This document shows positions 22,225 through 34,599 of a DNA stretch of 64,000 nt, piece after piece (within the stretch, counting starts at the first letter, position 1; the number at the start of each line of letters is the position of its first letter). The DNA is from Toxorhynchites rutilus septentrionalis (lineage: Eukaryota > Arthropoda > Insecta > Diptera > Culicidae). The position numbers and the translations under genes are program-made. The DNA is taken from positions 76,496,542-76,560,541 of the forward strand of contig NC_073746.1 in assembly GCF_029784135.1 (NCBI RefSeq). The letters run 5' to 3'. The notes under the pieces are model-generated. The model searched no databases. It had not been told where the DNA came from and saw only the letters and a program-made list of their open reading frames with translations.

Positions 22225-24780
22225 AAGTTGGTGCTGCCAACTCCTAAGACGTGTTGGCATGAAAGTCGTCAGCAGCTAGCGTGTTAGAAATCACACTACC
22301 AATTGAATAACATTAGTATTTCAAACATATTTCTTGTACAAAACAACCGTAACTCGATACAGCAACAAAACAAAAAAAAAGAGAACCGTTACAACAATCG
22401 AAGCGAACGATATCCTTTCGCATCACTTGTTAACCGCAACCCCATGCACACAGTGAATGGCGGAGATGAACACACCCCCAGTGTCTGCCACGATCCACCA
22501 CCCACCGCGGGAAGAATATAAATGGAAAGCTTTTTTGTACTCACCGCTTCATTCCTCGCGAATCGCTCGACGAATACACATCGCCATTGATTAGTGTGAG
22601 CTTTCAAGTTTCGCGCCTTCAAACCGAACGGTGTAAGGCAAAGGAGAACGCGCAATAACAGAAATAACAAGCAGCCGGTACAACAGTTAAACGAGATCCG
22701 GCCGCAGGAGCATTTATCTCGATTGATGTGGCAGAGATTACATTGATCGAGAGGTGTAAGGTGATTGTGCAATACCTACGATACGGCGCGTGATTGATTG
22801 TGATTGCTCGCGTGCATTGGCCCCGGGGCTCGCATTGCTCGGTGTTTGAGCAGTTTACCGGTTTCGGTTTAGAAGCCATTCTCGCCTCTCCCCCCTCCGA
22901 CAGGCTGGTGGCTACCGAATGCCATTCAACTGAATGGAAGAAACTAAAGTGCTAATTGATCAGTGCATAAACGTAAACATGAACCAGAATGGTCGGTGAG
23001 CGCAGGCTGCAATCAGACAATTGATGTGTGTATGTGTGTGGAACACGAGAAAGGCAAAAGGATTACGACAATTCAATGCGGATATGGCAGTCAATAACAG
23101 TTTCGAGAGATAATTTTGTTTTGTTTTTTCTGCATTGCTGGAGAGTCGAGGCGAGTGAACACAATAATTAAGATGTTTTGCATTGGCGGGCAAAGTCTGT
23201 CGGTGGGTATCGGTGGGAATTTTAGCTCTACAAGCTCGCTGGAGAATTTGTTTTGCTTCCGATTGTGCAGTAGCCGCGATCTGTGAGTTGCATACAAGAT
23301 GGGGTGTCCGAACACGGCTCGGTGAGAAAGGTCAATGGTTAGTGTTTTTTTTTGTGTTTTGCGTCGCTATTAGTTCTAACGGTTGTATGAACATGACTAA
23401 GCTTGTTTTGATTTGTTCAATCGAGAGATGTTTTCTCTTGCAGCAGAGAATGCTTGCGATAACTTTTTTCTGCTGTACGCCAGAAATTTAGTTTTATATG
23501 GATTAATTTATTCTCTGGTTTCGTTTATGGATAGAGAATTGAAACACACATTTGGCTAAAATATACGCATTAACCCTTTCATCTACGAGTCTCGCTTACT
23601 TTTGCTTCGCAAAAAATATTGCAAAACAGTGTCGAATTTAAATTTCTGTTGGAAAGACATCAATGCTCAATCAAGTGAAGAACCCTAATAAAGCGCTCGA
23701 AGCACCACAGTATTGCAACACAACTGAATCAATTACATCACTAGGTGGAAAAAATGTTTAAAAATAATTGATACTTTATTTCTTCTGGACTAGTTTAATA
23801 AATGAGTGTTGTTGAGGATACAATTTTCCATGATTATAACAGTTTAAACAACTGTATGATGCTTGGGACAGACCTCAGATACTTTGTGCCATCGTAACAA
23901 CTAGAATTGATACGTAAGTTAGAGTCATCAAATCTTCAGTGTTGTGTATTGTTGATGTTTTTTGTACACTTCAGATCCCAAACCAAACCGCGAAAGAGTC
24001 GGGGGAGTACCTGTGGTGAAATTATATTATGAATAATAAGTATAACCTAATGTGACTCCATGACACTGAGGTATGAGGTATTCAAAAATAGTTCAGTGAG
24101 TCACTCCCAATCAACGTGTCTTTTTTTTTAGACTCGACACAATTCTTGATCAAGTAGCTATGAATCTGCAAATATCGTCCCTCTTCCACGTCGTCAAAAT
24201 CACCCCTTCTCTAGTTTCAAAATCACGTCACTTAACATAGAGTGAACGAGAATGAGTACGAGATTTTTGCCACGAGTATTTGTAACTTGTAAAATTGGAT
24301 ATATTGATCGGAATAGAATCAAATTTTGAGGAGAACTTTTGTCAAAAAAATAATAAAATTTTGGCTTCGTTTGGTTTCAGTTTGTACAGTCGGATCATAT
24401 ATCTCTTTCTCATTTTTTTTCTTCACTTCCTAAGAATGCCGTTTGTATCCTTTGATTTTTTTTCTATTGATGATATCATCATGGCCTAATCGATCGGGAA
24501 TAGTTCAGAGCAGTTCGGTGGATTAATTTAGATGAAGCCCACCGAAATAATTTCATACCATTCCACCACACTTCTGAGTAGCTACATGTATCCGGCCAAA
24601 GTAGCAGTTTTGCATAAATCTGTCGCAAAAATAGCAACAACTGGTTTTGGAAGTAATTAATCTTGTATATATCGCGGTTGACCTCAATTATAGTCACAAA
24701 AATTCGGTACTCCAATGCATACTTCAACATTTTCTTACCCTTGAATTGATCTGCTGCTTCGAACTAACCCGTTACGATGT
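22225..24780. other. Intergenic DNA, partly GC-richer, no gene proven
   Basis: 22,400-23,300 has a higher GC content and CpG-containing motifs, with no repeats I recognise, so it may hold regulatory sequence or an untranslated exon. The frames at 22,389-22,772 and 23,183-23,491 lack domain signatures and typical start or splice context. Confidence 0.35.
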
Positions 24781-24784
24781 AATA

Positions 24785-25621
24785 CAGATCGGACTCGATT
24801 ATTCGGAGTATTGATTTTTTTTTTTCATTCCGGATAATCGAATTCTCCGGATAATCGAGTCAAAAAAAATAATTTTTTTTATTCGTTTTTGCATGTATTT
24901 TTTTGTTTTTTGAATATAAAAGTGGAATTTGATTTTTGATTAAAGTCAGAAAACACCTTTCTCACATGAAAAAACAAAATTATCCAGATTCTCTCAGAAG
25001 GTGATAGGTGATCATATTTGATGAAAAAAATCCTTCTACGCATATGTTCGAATTTCAACAATGACAGAGTTATAGAGTTTCTGTTTCATACTCTGTTGCC
25101 TCAAACTGGCTCTACATTAAAAAGCACGCTACAACTCTGTTGCCTTCATTCGAAAGATGAGAAATTTTAGTACATGATATAGTAGTTGAACATCTAAATT
25201 AGTGTACTTTGATAACATTTTGGAAGTGAAAAACTTAAAAGTTAATAATTTTTAATGTGTTATTATTACTTTATCCTAAAAATTGTACTAATTGAATTGT
25301 TTACTATCCATTAAATTGAAGCGCTCAAACCGCTCGATAATTTGTTCTTTGACACCCAAATTCTATCTGTCTTAATTTGGCTGCAATATTGATATAAAGA
25401 ATTCCTGGTAAAAAATCAAGCAAAATCTCCAAGGATCACTATTTTTACCCCACTGTACATGTAATAGCCACTCAAATTTCATCTTAACGTTGAAAGGTTA
25501 CATTTCTTCTTGAAATAAGTCATATTTGAAATATAAAAAAAATATGTTTTTTCAAACTGTCCAAAATTGTATATAATCGAATCACATATAATCGAGTCTG
25601 TATATAATCGAGTCTGACCTG
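24785..25621. mobile_element. TA-inserted MITE copy 2 with both termini
   Basis: The left end CAGATCGGACTCGATTAT follows TA (24,783-24,784). The right end ATAATCGAGTCTGACCTG precedes TA (25,622-25,623). The 3' ~455 bp match 5925-6851. Repeated TCGATTAT/ATAATCGA motifs at both ends suggest transposase-binding subrepeats of a pogo-like family. A second right end of the same type occurs at 26,755-26,800 beyond the foldback array, so a longer composite unit (24,785-26,800) is also possible. Confidence 0.6.
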
Positions 25622-25623
25622 TA

Positions 25624-26710
25624 TCAAATGAAAGGGATTGACTAGTAGAACACAGTTATTTATTAAAAATGCAAATCCAAAATGGCCGCCACCACAAAGT
25701 GGCGCCAAATATATATTTTTTTTCAAAACCACATCAATATGGGTATCAAATGAAAGTGCTCGACTAGTAGAACATAGCAGATCATGAAAAAATCATATCC
25801 AAGATGGCCACAGTCCGCAAATAACTGATTACTTTTTAATGGTTTCATGGTTTAATGGTTAATGGTTTCACCATTTATTCTGAAATTTGAAACATAACTT
25901 TAATTATACTGCCATTATAAAACTGCTTGAAAATTCAATTTGGCCGCCCCTGAAAAATGGCTGAATGGCTTGACTTGGAGAATAGACTACATTATGAACA
26001 ACATAAATTCGTTGTTGTTGATAATGTAGTGTATTCTCCAAGTCAAGCCATTCAGGCATTTTTTAGCGGCGGCCAAATTGAATTTTTAAAGATCATGGAA
26101 TACGCAGTTTCATAATGGTAATAGAATTAAAGGTATGTTCCAAATTTCAGATCAATCAGTGATCAGGAACGGGATCAAATTTCAATTAATTTGGGGCAAT
26201 CCTACGAACACTCAAACATACATACAAACAGGGCAAGCTGAATGAAACCATTAAAAAGTAATCAGTTATTTGGGAGCTGCGGCTATCTTGTATTTTTCAT
26301 GATCTACTATGTTCTACTAGTCAAGCCCTTTCATTTGATACCCATATTGAAGGAGTTGGGAAAAAAATGGCACCATCTTGTGGTGGCGTCCATCTTGGAT
26401 TTGCATTGTTCATGAATAACTGTATTCTACTAGTCAAGCCCTTTCGTTTGATACCCATATTGATGGAGTTCTGAGAAAATATGTAATCCACCATTTTGTT
26501 GTGTCCGCCATCTTGGATTTGAATTTGTCATAAATAACTGTGTTTTACTAGTCAAGCTCTTTCATTTGATACCCATATTGATGGGGTTGCGAAAAAATAT
26601 ATATGGCGCCATCTTGTGGTGGCAGCCATTTTGGATTTGCAGTTTTTATAAATAACTGTATCCTACTAATCAAGCCCTTTCATTTGATACCCATATTGGC
26701 TATTCAATAT
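25624..26710. repeat. Foldback array 1 of ~120-bp units
   Basis: Units contain ATCAATATGGGTATCAAATG, (G)ACTAGTAGAACA, TTCAT.AATAACTGT and ATGGCGCCAT/ATGGCCGCC. They run in one orientation at 25,624-25,850 and in the opposite orientation at 26,260-26,700. A long hairpin lies between them. The same unit builds the array at 29.9-31.3 kb. It is non-coding. Confidence 0.75.
25927..26094. repeat. Near-perfect ~70-bp-arm hairpin
   Basis: The left arm (AATTCAATTTGGCCGCC to GACTACATTAT) pairs with ATAATGTAGTG to GGCGGCCAAATTGAATT on the right, with only a few mismatches across about 70 bp and a loop of about 26 bp at 25,996-26,021. Confidence 0.85.
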
Positions 26711-27509
26711 GGAATTATTATACAAATTATTCAAAATTTCCGAAAATCAAAAATAAAATACTCCGGATAATCGAGTCTCAAGATAATCGAGTCCGACCTG
26801 TATTGACAAACAGACTGACTTACGGCATATGTCAGATTTGGCTTATTTTTTTATTTTAAAATTTATTCTCTAAATTCGAGTTTTTATCTGATTATCACCA
26901 AGTAAAGTAAGGTAAAAAAGAAAAGAAACAATTAAAGTCAGTTTTGGCATAATTTATTTAATTTATTTCGTCTTTATATCCAAATGCGTGAACCTTGGCT
27001 TTAACATCAGCCATGAGGTTCACGACCTCAGAATAGAAAGTTTTTTTTTGCATTCATTTCTTCTACATTATCCATCACTTTAGATTGTTTCAGAAAGTAC
27101 CCCTTCATAATGGCCCAGTATTTTTCTATTGGGCGCAGCTCCGAAGTGTTTGCTTCTTCCGATCTTTCGGCACGAAATCAACATCATTTGCCTTATACCA
27201 CTGTAACACGTCCTTCGTGTAGTGGCATGATGCCAAATCTGGCCAGAAGAACATCGGACCATCGTGAGCATTCAGAAGAGCGAGAAGCCGCTTTTGTAGA
27301 CACTCTTCCAAATAAACCTGTCCATTTATGGTGCTTCCGGTAACGAAAGGTGTACTCCGCTTGCAGTAAGAACAAATTGCTTGCCACATAAAGAACTTCC
27401 TGGCGAAATTCGACATCTGCTGTGTCCGGAGGATTTCGGGAACATCCAACTTATCATTGGCAGTCACACAGGGGTTTTCTGGAATCTGGTTGAAGTCCGC
27501 CTTCACATA

Positions 27510-28786
27510 CAGTCAATCGCGAAATTGAGTGTACACATGCTACTCGACGATACTCTCCATTTATTTGGAACAAAATATTTGGAACACATTTCTTCTATTT
27601 GTTCATATTAATAACACACACATTTAACTAACTATGCGCGCTAAAAAATTTCGAGAAAAGTTTTTTGCAATTTTTTTTTCCAAAAAAAAATTTAAGACAA
27701 TCTCTATTCTAAGCATTGCAAAATTAAGTGTACGCATTAAATTCCTCCAAACAAATTACCCTTTTTAGTAAGGTCTTTGCGGATTAGCGTACTTTTTTTT
27801 CGTCAGTTTGTGACGTCAGCACCAAACCACTGCTTGGGCAGTGTTGGTTTTTGTTTTTTATTGATGCTTGAAAAATGTTTTATCAAATTGGCAAGTAAGT
27901 GGAAAGTGATAGATATTGTTACACATTCAATGATGATAAGTAAGACTCGTCGAGGAAAGACATTGCGGGAAACAGCATGTGCTGTCGGAAGAACGCACTC
28001 TACAGTAAAGAAAATCATAAACAATCCTATCTATTGATGATGAACAGGTAATTGCGCGAACATTGCAAAAGGACCCTAAAACAAAACATCTCGAAGGTGA
28101 ATATGAAAAAAAGACTACAGTTTGCTAAGGCATATGTAAACAGACCTAATGGAACAAGATCCTTTATACGGATGAGCCGGAAACTAATCTCTTTGAATCG
28201 GATGGAAGACAGATGGTGTAAAGGAAACCAGGATCGGTGTGCCAAGATCAGCATTTGGTTCCCGCAGTAAAACACGACGGCGGAAATTAGTTGATGTATT
28301 GTACACTGGCGGCTTCCGGAACTGGAACCATGGGGTTTATCGATTTGGCGATGAACAAGATGGCTTTATTGATATTCCTGAAACATAACCTGCAGTCTTC
28401 CGTTCAGAAATTGGGTCTCCCTCGTGATTACTACTTTCTACAGAATAATGCCCCAAAGCAAACTGGTCTCATCGTGCGGGAGTGCCTGCTCTATAATGTC
28501 CCAATCAACTCAAAACACCTCTGCAATGACCGGACTCGAACACTATTGAGTATCTATGGAGGGAAATCTAGAACCATCTGAAGAATGAAAATCCAGGGAA
28601 CGGAGTTGAACTCAAATCGACGATTACGGAGATCTGGGAGACATTTCCGTCTACAGTGACCAGAAATCTCACCCTAGCGCTGACAGGAAGTGCCAGACGC
28701 CAGAGGGGGGCCGTATCAAATACAAGGGGAAAAACTCAAAAATAACAAACCAGCGCGAAGTGTATACACAATTTTGCGATTGACTG
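27510..28786 (+). mobile_element. Tc1-like element inserted in the DD37E transposase
   Basis: The inverted ends CAGTCAATCGCGAAATTGAG (left) and the complement of ACAATTTTGCGATTGACTG (right) sit between TA dinucleotides at 27,508-27,509 and 28,787-28,788. Length is 1,277 bp. Removing it rejoins MDDETY to KADF of the host transposase, which confirms the insertion boundaries. Confidence 0.9.
27895..28735 (+). pseudogene. Tc1-type (DD34E) transposase pseudogene
   Basis: An N-terminal HTH reads KTRRGKTLRETACAVGRTHS. Further on come KRLQFAKAYVNRPNG, ILYTDE (first catalytic Asp), LFESDGRQMV, YFLQNNAPKQT, RECLLYNVP and RNLTLALTGSARRQRGA. The second catalytic Asp of the usual QDN motif is replaced by Asn in this copy. 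Stops and at least three frameshifts are present. It is dead. Confidence 0.82.
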
Positions 28787-29499
28787 TATGTCTCGTCATC
28801 CATTACGCAGCAGTGTGGTTTAATTAACTTCTGGTTGTACAACTTCCAGGCACGGTTTTTGCGTATTCGTTTTCTGTTTTTCGTCACGGTTTTGGGACTT
28901 CTGAACCAGCTCTCGTCACGGTTTGGGAACGTAGTCCAGATCGAGTTTTGGTATTCTGCACAAAAATCTTGCTCATATGCAACTTTTTAGCAACATCTCG
29001 AACACACATAATTTTAGAAAATAAAGATGTTGCACAGAAATTTTATATTATTCAAAATTAAAAAAAAATTTGTTGTCGTATGATGACAAACCTTGCAAAC
29101 GCAATCGAATATATTTCTGATATTTGCTAACGGTGTTGCTAACTACTTTAAATAAGAAGGTTCCGAAAAAAAATTATGAGCATGCAGCTATTCTAATATT
29201 TCTAGGTGAGTCAAAAAAGATCCCACCATGCGTTATTACACATCAAAAATGTGGGACATTTTTAATACCTCCGTGCCCAAAGGGTTAAAGGCTCCAACCA
29301 AGCGTTTGTGATCGTTCTCGTTAACCTGACGACTTATTTTCGGATCTTCGCTTCCGATCAACAGTCAGAGTTCTTCGAACCGTTTTATGATACCAGACAC
29401 CGTGGAATTCGTGATTCCCGTTCCGTGTACAATGATGCTTCTGAATCCGGACACTTTTTCATTACATTCAATATTATGTCAAAACCATGACATTTTTTG

Positions 29500-29880
29500 C
29501 ATGTTGAATTAATGTGACTGATAGTTACTGTTGTGTCAATTTAGTTTAGTGTCAAACATAGTACCTAGCTGTTAACAAAAAAATGTCAAAAATCAAAAAT
29601 CAATGTGAATTTCACAAACCCATGTCCGGAATAAAAAGCACGTTCAGAAAATGATGTTAAATCCGGACGGTCAAAAGTTGACGATTAAATTTCTCATTGA
29701 AGGAGTTGCATAAAGGTATGTTAGAAGCCTTAGTGTGCAGCATGGAGTTTGGAGCAAAGATTTTCAATCCGGTAAACCGCAAAACTCTTCGGTACACGGG
29801 ACGAGGTCGATTATATGACCCGTTTGTATGTACGCGGGTAACTTTGTAACGTTGTCTGTAGCGATGTCCCACATTAATAG
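29500..29880. other. Short intergenic stretch
   Basis: I see no gene or clear repeat. Some sequence may be the 5' flank of the second DD37E element, whose terminus I could not place. Confidence 0.35.
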
Positions 29881-30216
29881 TAATTTAACCCCCTTCCTGT
29901 TGATCGATTGACCTGAAATTTGGAACAAACTTTTATCTCTGCAGTCATTAGAAAACTGCGTATTTCTTGAAAATCTTGAAAACCTTGAAAATCCAAAATG
30001 GCGGCCGATACAAAATGGCTCCAAACCCCATCAATATGGGTATGAAACGAAAGGGCTTGTCTAAAAGAACACAGTTATTTATGAAAAATTCAAATCCAAA
30101 ATGGCCGCCAACACAAAATGGCGCCATATATATTTTTTTCCAAACCTTATCAATATCAGTATCAAACGAAAGAGCATGATTAGAAGAACACAGTTATTTA
30201 TACAGTAAGTTGAAGA

Positions 30217-30486
30217 GTGCCCCCGTGGCCGAGTGGTTAGCGTCTCATTTTATCATGCCGGGTGTTCGGGTTCGATTCCCGTTCTGGCCGGGGGAATTTT
30301 TCGTCAAAGAAATTTCCTCCGACTTGCACTGGTGGTCACGCGTATTCTAGAGTTTGCCCCTCAGAATACATTTAAGGCGTGTCATCCGGCTTAATAAATC
30401 TCAACTAAGTGTTAATAAATGACGCTAGTTAATGCATACGTTGAGACGGCAAAAGTTCCACAGGGAACGTTAACGCCATTCAAGAA
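30217..30486 (+). mobile_element. Feilai-like tRNA-derived SINE
   Basis: It has the A-box CGTGGCCGAGTGGTTAGCG, the B-box GGGTTCGATTCCCG and the body GTCACGCGTATTCTAGAG. It ends CGCCATTCAAGAAG and is about 80-85% like the copy at 6141-6417. No convincing target duplication was seen. Confidence 0.85.
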
Positions 30487-31191
30487 GTTATTTATGAAAA
30501 ATTCAAATCCAAAATGGCCGTCAGCACAAAATGGCGCCATATATTTTTTTTCCAAATCCTATCAATATCGGTATCAAATGAAAGTACTTGACTAGTAGAA
30601 TACAATTATTGATGAAAAATGTAAATCCAAGATGGCGGCCGCTACAAAATGGTGGATTACATATTTTCTCAGAACCCCACCAATATGAGTATCAAATGAA
30701 AGGGCATGATTAGTAGAATACAATTATTGATGAAAAATAAAAATTCAAAATGGCGGTCATCACCAAATGACGTATTACATGTTTTCATGTTGAAATCATT
30801 TGATACCCATATTGATGGGGTTTATCAAAAAAATATGGCGCCATCTTGTAGTGGCGGCCATTTTGGATTTCCATTTTCATGAATAACTGTCTACTAGTCA
30901 AGCCCTTCATTTGATACCCATATTGAAGCGGTTCTGAGAAAATGTGTAATCCGCCATTTTGCAGCGGCCGTCATCTTGGATTTACATTTTTCATAAATAA
31001 CTGTGTTCTACTGGTCAAGCCCTTTCATTCGATGCCCACCTTGATGGGGGTTTGCAAACATATGTAATCCGCCATTTTATAGCGGCTGCCATCTTGGATT
31101 TTCAAAACCATGGAATAATCAGTTTTGTAATGACACCAGAGATAAAGAGTTACAAAGTTACAAAGTTACAAGTCAACCAAGTCAACCAAGT

Positions 31192-31193
<2 letters not shown>

Positions 31194-31240
<47 letters not shown>
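31194..31240. repeat. (TA)n microsatellite
   Basis: This is an uninterrupted AT dinucleotide run of about 23 units. It is preceded by short tandem GTTACAAA and GTCAACCAA repeats (31,149-31,193) and followed directly by a foldback unit. Alternating Ile-Tyr frames here are artefacts. Confidence 0.97.
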
Positions 31241-31241
<1 letters not shown>

Positions 31242-31529
31242 GGCGCCATCTTGTAGTGGTCATCTTGTAAAAATACAATACATAATTGAATTAATAAAAT
31301 ACTTTTGTACCAAACGTGTTTCCATTTAATCCTGCTACTTATGACGCACTCGTTAATAAGTTCTACGACAATTAATAAATAATTCCTCTCAAAGAATTGC
31401 AAAGAAAACACGTGTCCCGATTTAATGGCAAAAGTGTCCGGATTTAAAATCACGACACGATGAAATAAATTTAAAATTTTGAACAAATATAACATGATTT
31501 TATGGAATTCTGTGATTCATAACTTAGAT

Positions 31530-33700
31530 GAAGGCCTTCTAATTCTGAGTAATTCCAAATAAAATCGACAAATGACAAAACATGAGTATTTTTGATTCGA
31601 ATGAAGATGTGTATTCCGTTTGGGTTAGAGGAAATATGAGTTTTCCACAGCAATTGGGAATTTTTTGACTCAAGCGTAACTTTTGAAAAGGGCGTATCGA
31701 TTTGAGTAAGAGAAATCTTTGATAATTTATATCTCAAAAACTATGAGTCGTACCGAAATAGTGAAGAAAGAAGTTATAGAAAAGAAAGTGTTATAGAGTA
31801 TTAATGGTTGAATATGAATAAAATGTACACTGAGAATAAAAATTAGTACTCTTTTTTTATTTACAAAATAAAAATTCAATTTGCAATATCCAAAATACAT
31901 ATTCTTTTATATTTTTTTCAATTTTGTCATATAAAATAGAAGTCATGTAGAAAATTAAAAAAATGGGCCCAAGATGGTAAAACTATTTTTGACGAACTTT
32001 GTGGAACATCGAATTTTTAGGAATTTTCGAAACTTCGAATTTTTGTATGTTAACAATCATTTTTAGCCACAAATTATGAATCTTGATGTTAGTTAAAACA
32101 AAAAAGGTTATTATCAATCTCCTTCTAAATGAAGCCATTCTCGAAATATTTAAAAAATATATTTCTAATTCATTGTCGAACTTTGTGGAGCATCGAATTT
32201 TAAGGAATTTTCGAAACATCGAGTTTTTTTTTTTGTTAGCAGTCATTTTTAATCACTAATTATGCATCCTGATGTTATTTAAAACAAAAAAGGTTATTAT
32301 CAATTCCCTTCTAAATGTAGCCATTCTCGAGATATTTAATAAAATATTTGTAATTTATTGTCTTTTTAATAGTAAATAATCCCTTTTAATATGTTTGTCG
32401 TGTTATACCGTCATGTTCATGAAATTTTATGAATTTTCTAATAATTTCCAATAACTTTTTTGATTGATTGAAGTTTGTATTAAGTTGAAAAATAATTTTT
32501 GGTTTCGCTACGTTTTGTATTAACCCACATGTCTTCGAATGTTTCGTAACGTAACTCCTAAACATATGTCTTTACCAAAACGATGTATTTGGGAAAGTTG
32601 TTGTTTCGAAAATTCCTAAAAATTCGATGTTCCACAAAGTTCGTCAAAAATAGTTTTACCATCTTGGGCCCATTTTTTAAATTTTCTACATTACTTCTAT
32701 TTTATATGAAAAAATTGAAAAAAATATAAAAAAGTACATATTTTCAAAAAAAATCAAAAAAAAAAGAGTACTAATTTTTCTTCTCATTGTATATTTTTTT
32801 CAGATTAAGTCAACAATACTCTATAACTCTTTCTAACACACTACTTCGGTACGACTCGTATTTTTTAAGATATAAATTATCAAAGATTTCTCTTACTCAA
32901 ATCGATACGCCCTTTTCAAAAGTTACGCTTGAGTCAAAAAATGAACCATGATGATGTGTTTGGAAAAGTTGTTGGAAATTATAAGCAAATTCATAAAATT
33001 TCATGAACATGACGGTATAACACGACAAACGTATTAAAAGGGATTATTTACTATAAAAAAGACAACAAATTAGAAATATTTTTTAAAATATCTCGAGAAT
33101 GGCTACATTTAGAAGGAGATTGATTATAGCCTTTTTTGTTTAAAATCACATCAGGATTCATAATTTGTGGCTAAAAATGATTGTTAACATACAAAAAGTC
33201 GAAATTTCGAAAATTCCTAAAAATTCGATGTTCCACAAAGTTCGTCAAAAATAGTTTTACCATCTTGAGTCCATTTTTTAAATTTTGTGCATGACTTTTA
33301 TTTTGTATGAAAAATTTTTGAAAAAAATTAAAAAATACGTATTTTGGATATTGCAAATTGAATTTTTATTTTGTAAATAAAAATAAGAGTACTATTTTTT
33401 TTCTCAGCGTACATTTTTTCATATTCAACCATCAATACTCTATAACTCTTTCTAAGACACTATTTCGGTACGACTCATAGTTTTTGAGATATAAATTATC
33501 AAAGATTTCTCTTACTAAAATCGATACGCCATTTTCAAAAGTTAAGCTTGAGTCAAAAAAATCCCAATTGCTGTGAAAAACTCATATTTCCTCCAACCCA
33601 AACGAAATACACACTTTCATTGGAATCAAAAATACAAGTTTTTAAAATCTGCATTTTTAGGACGATTTCATTTGGAATTGCTGTTCTATAGGAATGCTAA
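31530..33700. mobile_element. ~2.1-kb palindromic element
   Basis: The left arm (31,530-32,500) is repeated inverted in 32,550-33,690. Mirrored blocks include GAACTTTGTGGAACATCGAA/TTCGATGTTCCACAAAGTTC, ATTGCAAATTGAATTTTTAT and CAAAGATTTCTCTTACT. Part of the arm occurs three times (31.99, 32.6 and 33.2 kb), so it is not a simple two-arm hairpin. It has no coding capacity. Confidence 0.8.
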
Positions 33701-34229
33701 TTTTTCATGCTATGATATGTCAATATTTTTTAGTATTTGAAGTTATATTCGTAAGCGCTTAAGCGTTCGGATTTCGATGCATTACTATACACCCTTGATT
33801 GGTTTCGCAACAAGAACTAGACAGGAGAAAAATATTCAAAATTGATAGGAAGCTGGCGAGGTGGAGGGGTAAGAAAAAAGGTTTGCTCTCGGTGATATTA
33901 TTGATAAAATGGCAACCGTTTGAAAACAAAAACTACATGATCTAACACAGTACGTCCTAAATAGCACGTTTCTAGTGAAAAACTTACCAACATGTTAGAT
34001 TTTCACCGAATTTAAATAGAATCTTCTCCTGGCGCTCTAAAACCGCGGTTTGTTCACATGGCTCCTAAATTAATATCGTCCACTTTGAGCAGCTCTAAAA
34101 AATTGTGTTTTTCAGCTACCCTTAGAAGTCTTTGATTGGGTAAAATATTGAAACAATATTTCTAGTGCAGCTAAAAAGAATTGGATGACAATAAAATTCC
34201 ACTGTTTTACTCCTATAAATAAGTCAATC

Positions 34230-34330
34230 ATAGGAACAATAGAGCTTGAGCTAGGGTAGACTGTACAGTTCGTAGTTGCTCTCGGTGATTGATCTGCACC
34301 AGTAAACAAAAACAAGAACAGTAGGATTGC
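34230..34330 (-). repeat. Dispersed repeat shared with 14.9 kb
   Basis: This is the inverted counterpart of 14,905-15,005 (GGGTAGACTGTAC, TTCGTAGTTGCTCTC). Outside this block the two loci diverge. Confidence 0.45.
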
Positions 34331-34599
34331 TTTATTTTTCTGTGAGTGAAGTACGCAAACTTGTTCCGGCTTCCACAAATATTATACGATCACAATACAA
34401 TCCGTTACCTTTCCACTCCACAAGCGTCCTTGACATATAAGTACGATCAGTTCCGCTGTGAAATAACTTACCACCGTATGCTAAACAATTTCATTACCGT
34501 ATTACTCGACTCGCCTCAAATGATGCAACTCAATCGAGAATGGCTTTAAAATATCGCCTGCGTAAATCAAATTAATTGAATCCTATCAAAACCATCCAA

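Larger units (their letters stand above)
26958..29480 (-). pseudogene. Second DD37E lineage transposase, interrupted twice
   Basis: The pieces on the minus strand are these. 29,285-29,480 is an HTH region ending NENDHKRLVGAFN. 28,787-29,015 runs from VRDVAKKLHMSKIFVQNTK to MDDETY. 26,958-27,507 runs from KADFNQIPENP through WPDLASCHYTKDVL and APNRKILGHYE to a stop at 26,958-26,960. These fit a DD37E transposase, with one frameshift before the catalytic Glu region. An unrelated ~270-bp segment ending CCCAAAGGGTTAA sits between the first two pieces, and a Tc1-like element sits between the last two. The sequence differs clearly from the family at 11.8 kb. Confidence 0.78.
29885..31290. repeat. 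Foldback array 2 of ~120-bp units
   Basis: It uses the same unit as 25.6-26.7 kb. Units run in one orientation from 29,930 to about 30,780 and reversed from about 30,790 to 31,260. Each carries ATGGC/GCCAT cores (for example AAGATGGCGGCC near 30,632). A Feilai-like SINE interrupts the left arm and a TA microsatellite the right arm. Confidence 0.75.

Noticed and set aside
24785..26800. Single 2-kb element from the left end at 24,785 to the right end at 26,800
   Set aside because: Not fully rejected, but the matching right end at 25,621 and homology to the 6-kb copy favour a shorter MITE; the far end may be a separate fragment.
31166..31495. ORF with a long alternating Ile-Tyr tail
   Set aside because: It is translation of the (TA)n microsatellite and foldback sequence, not a gene.
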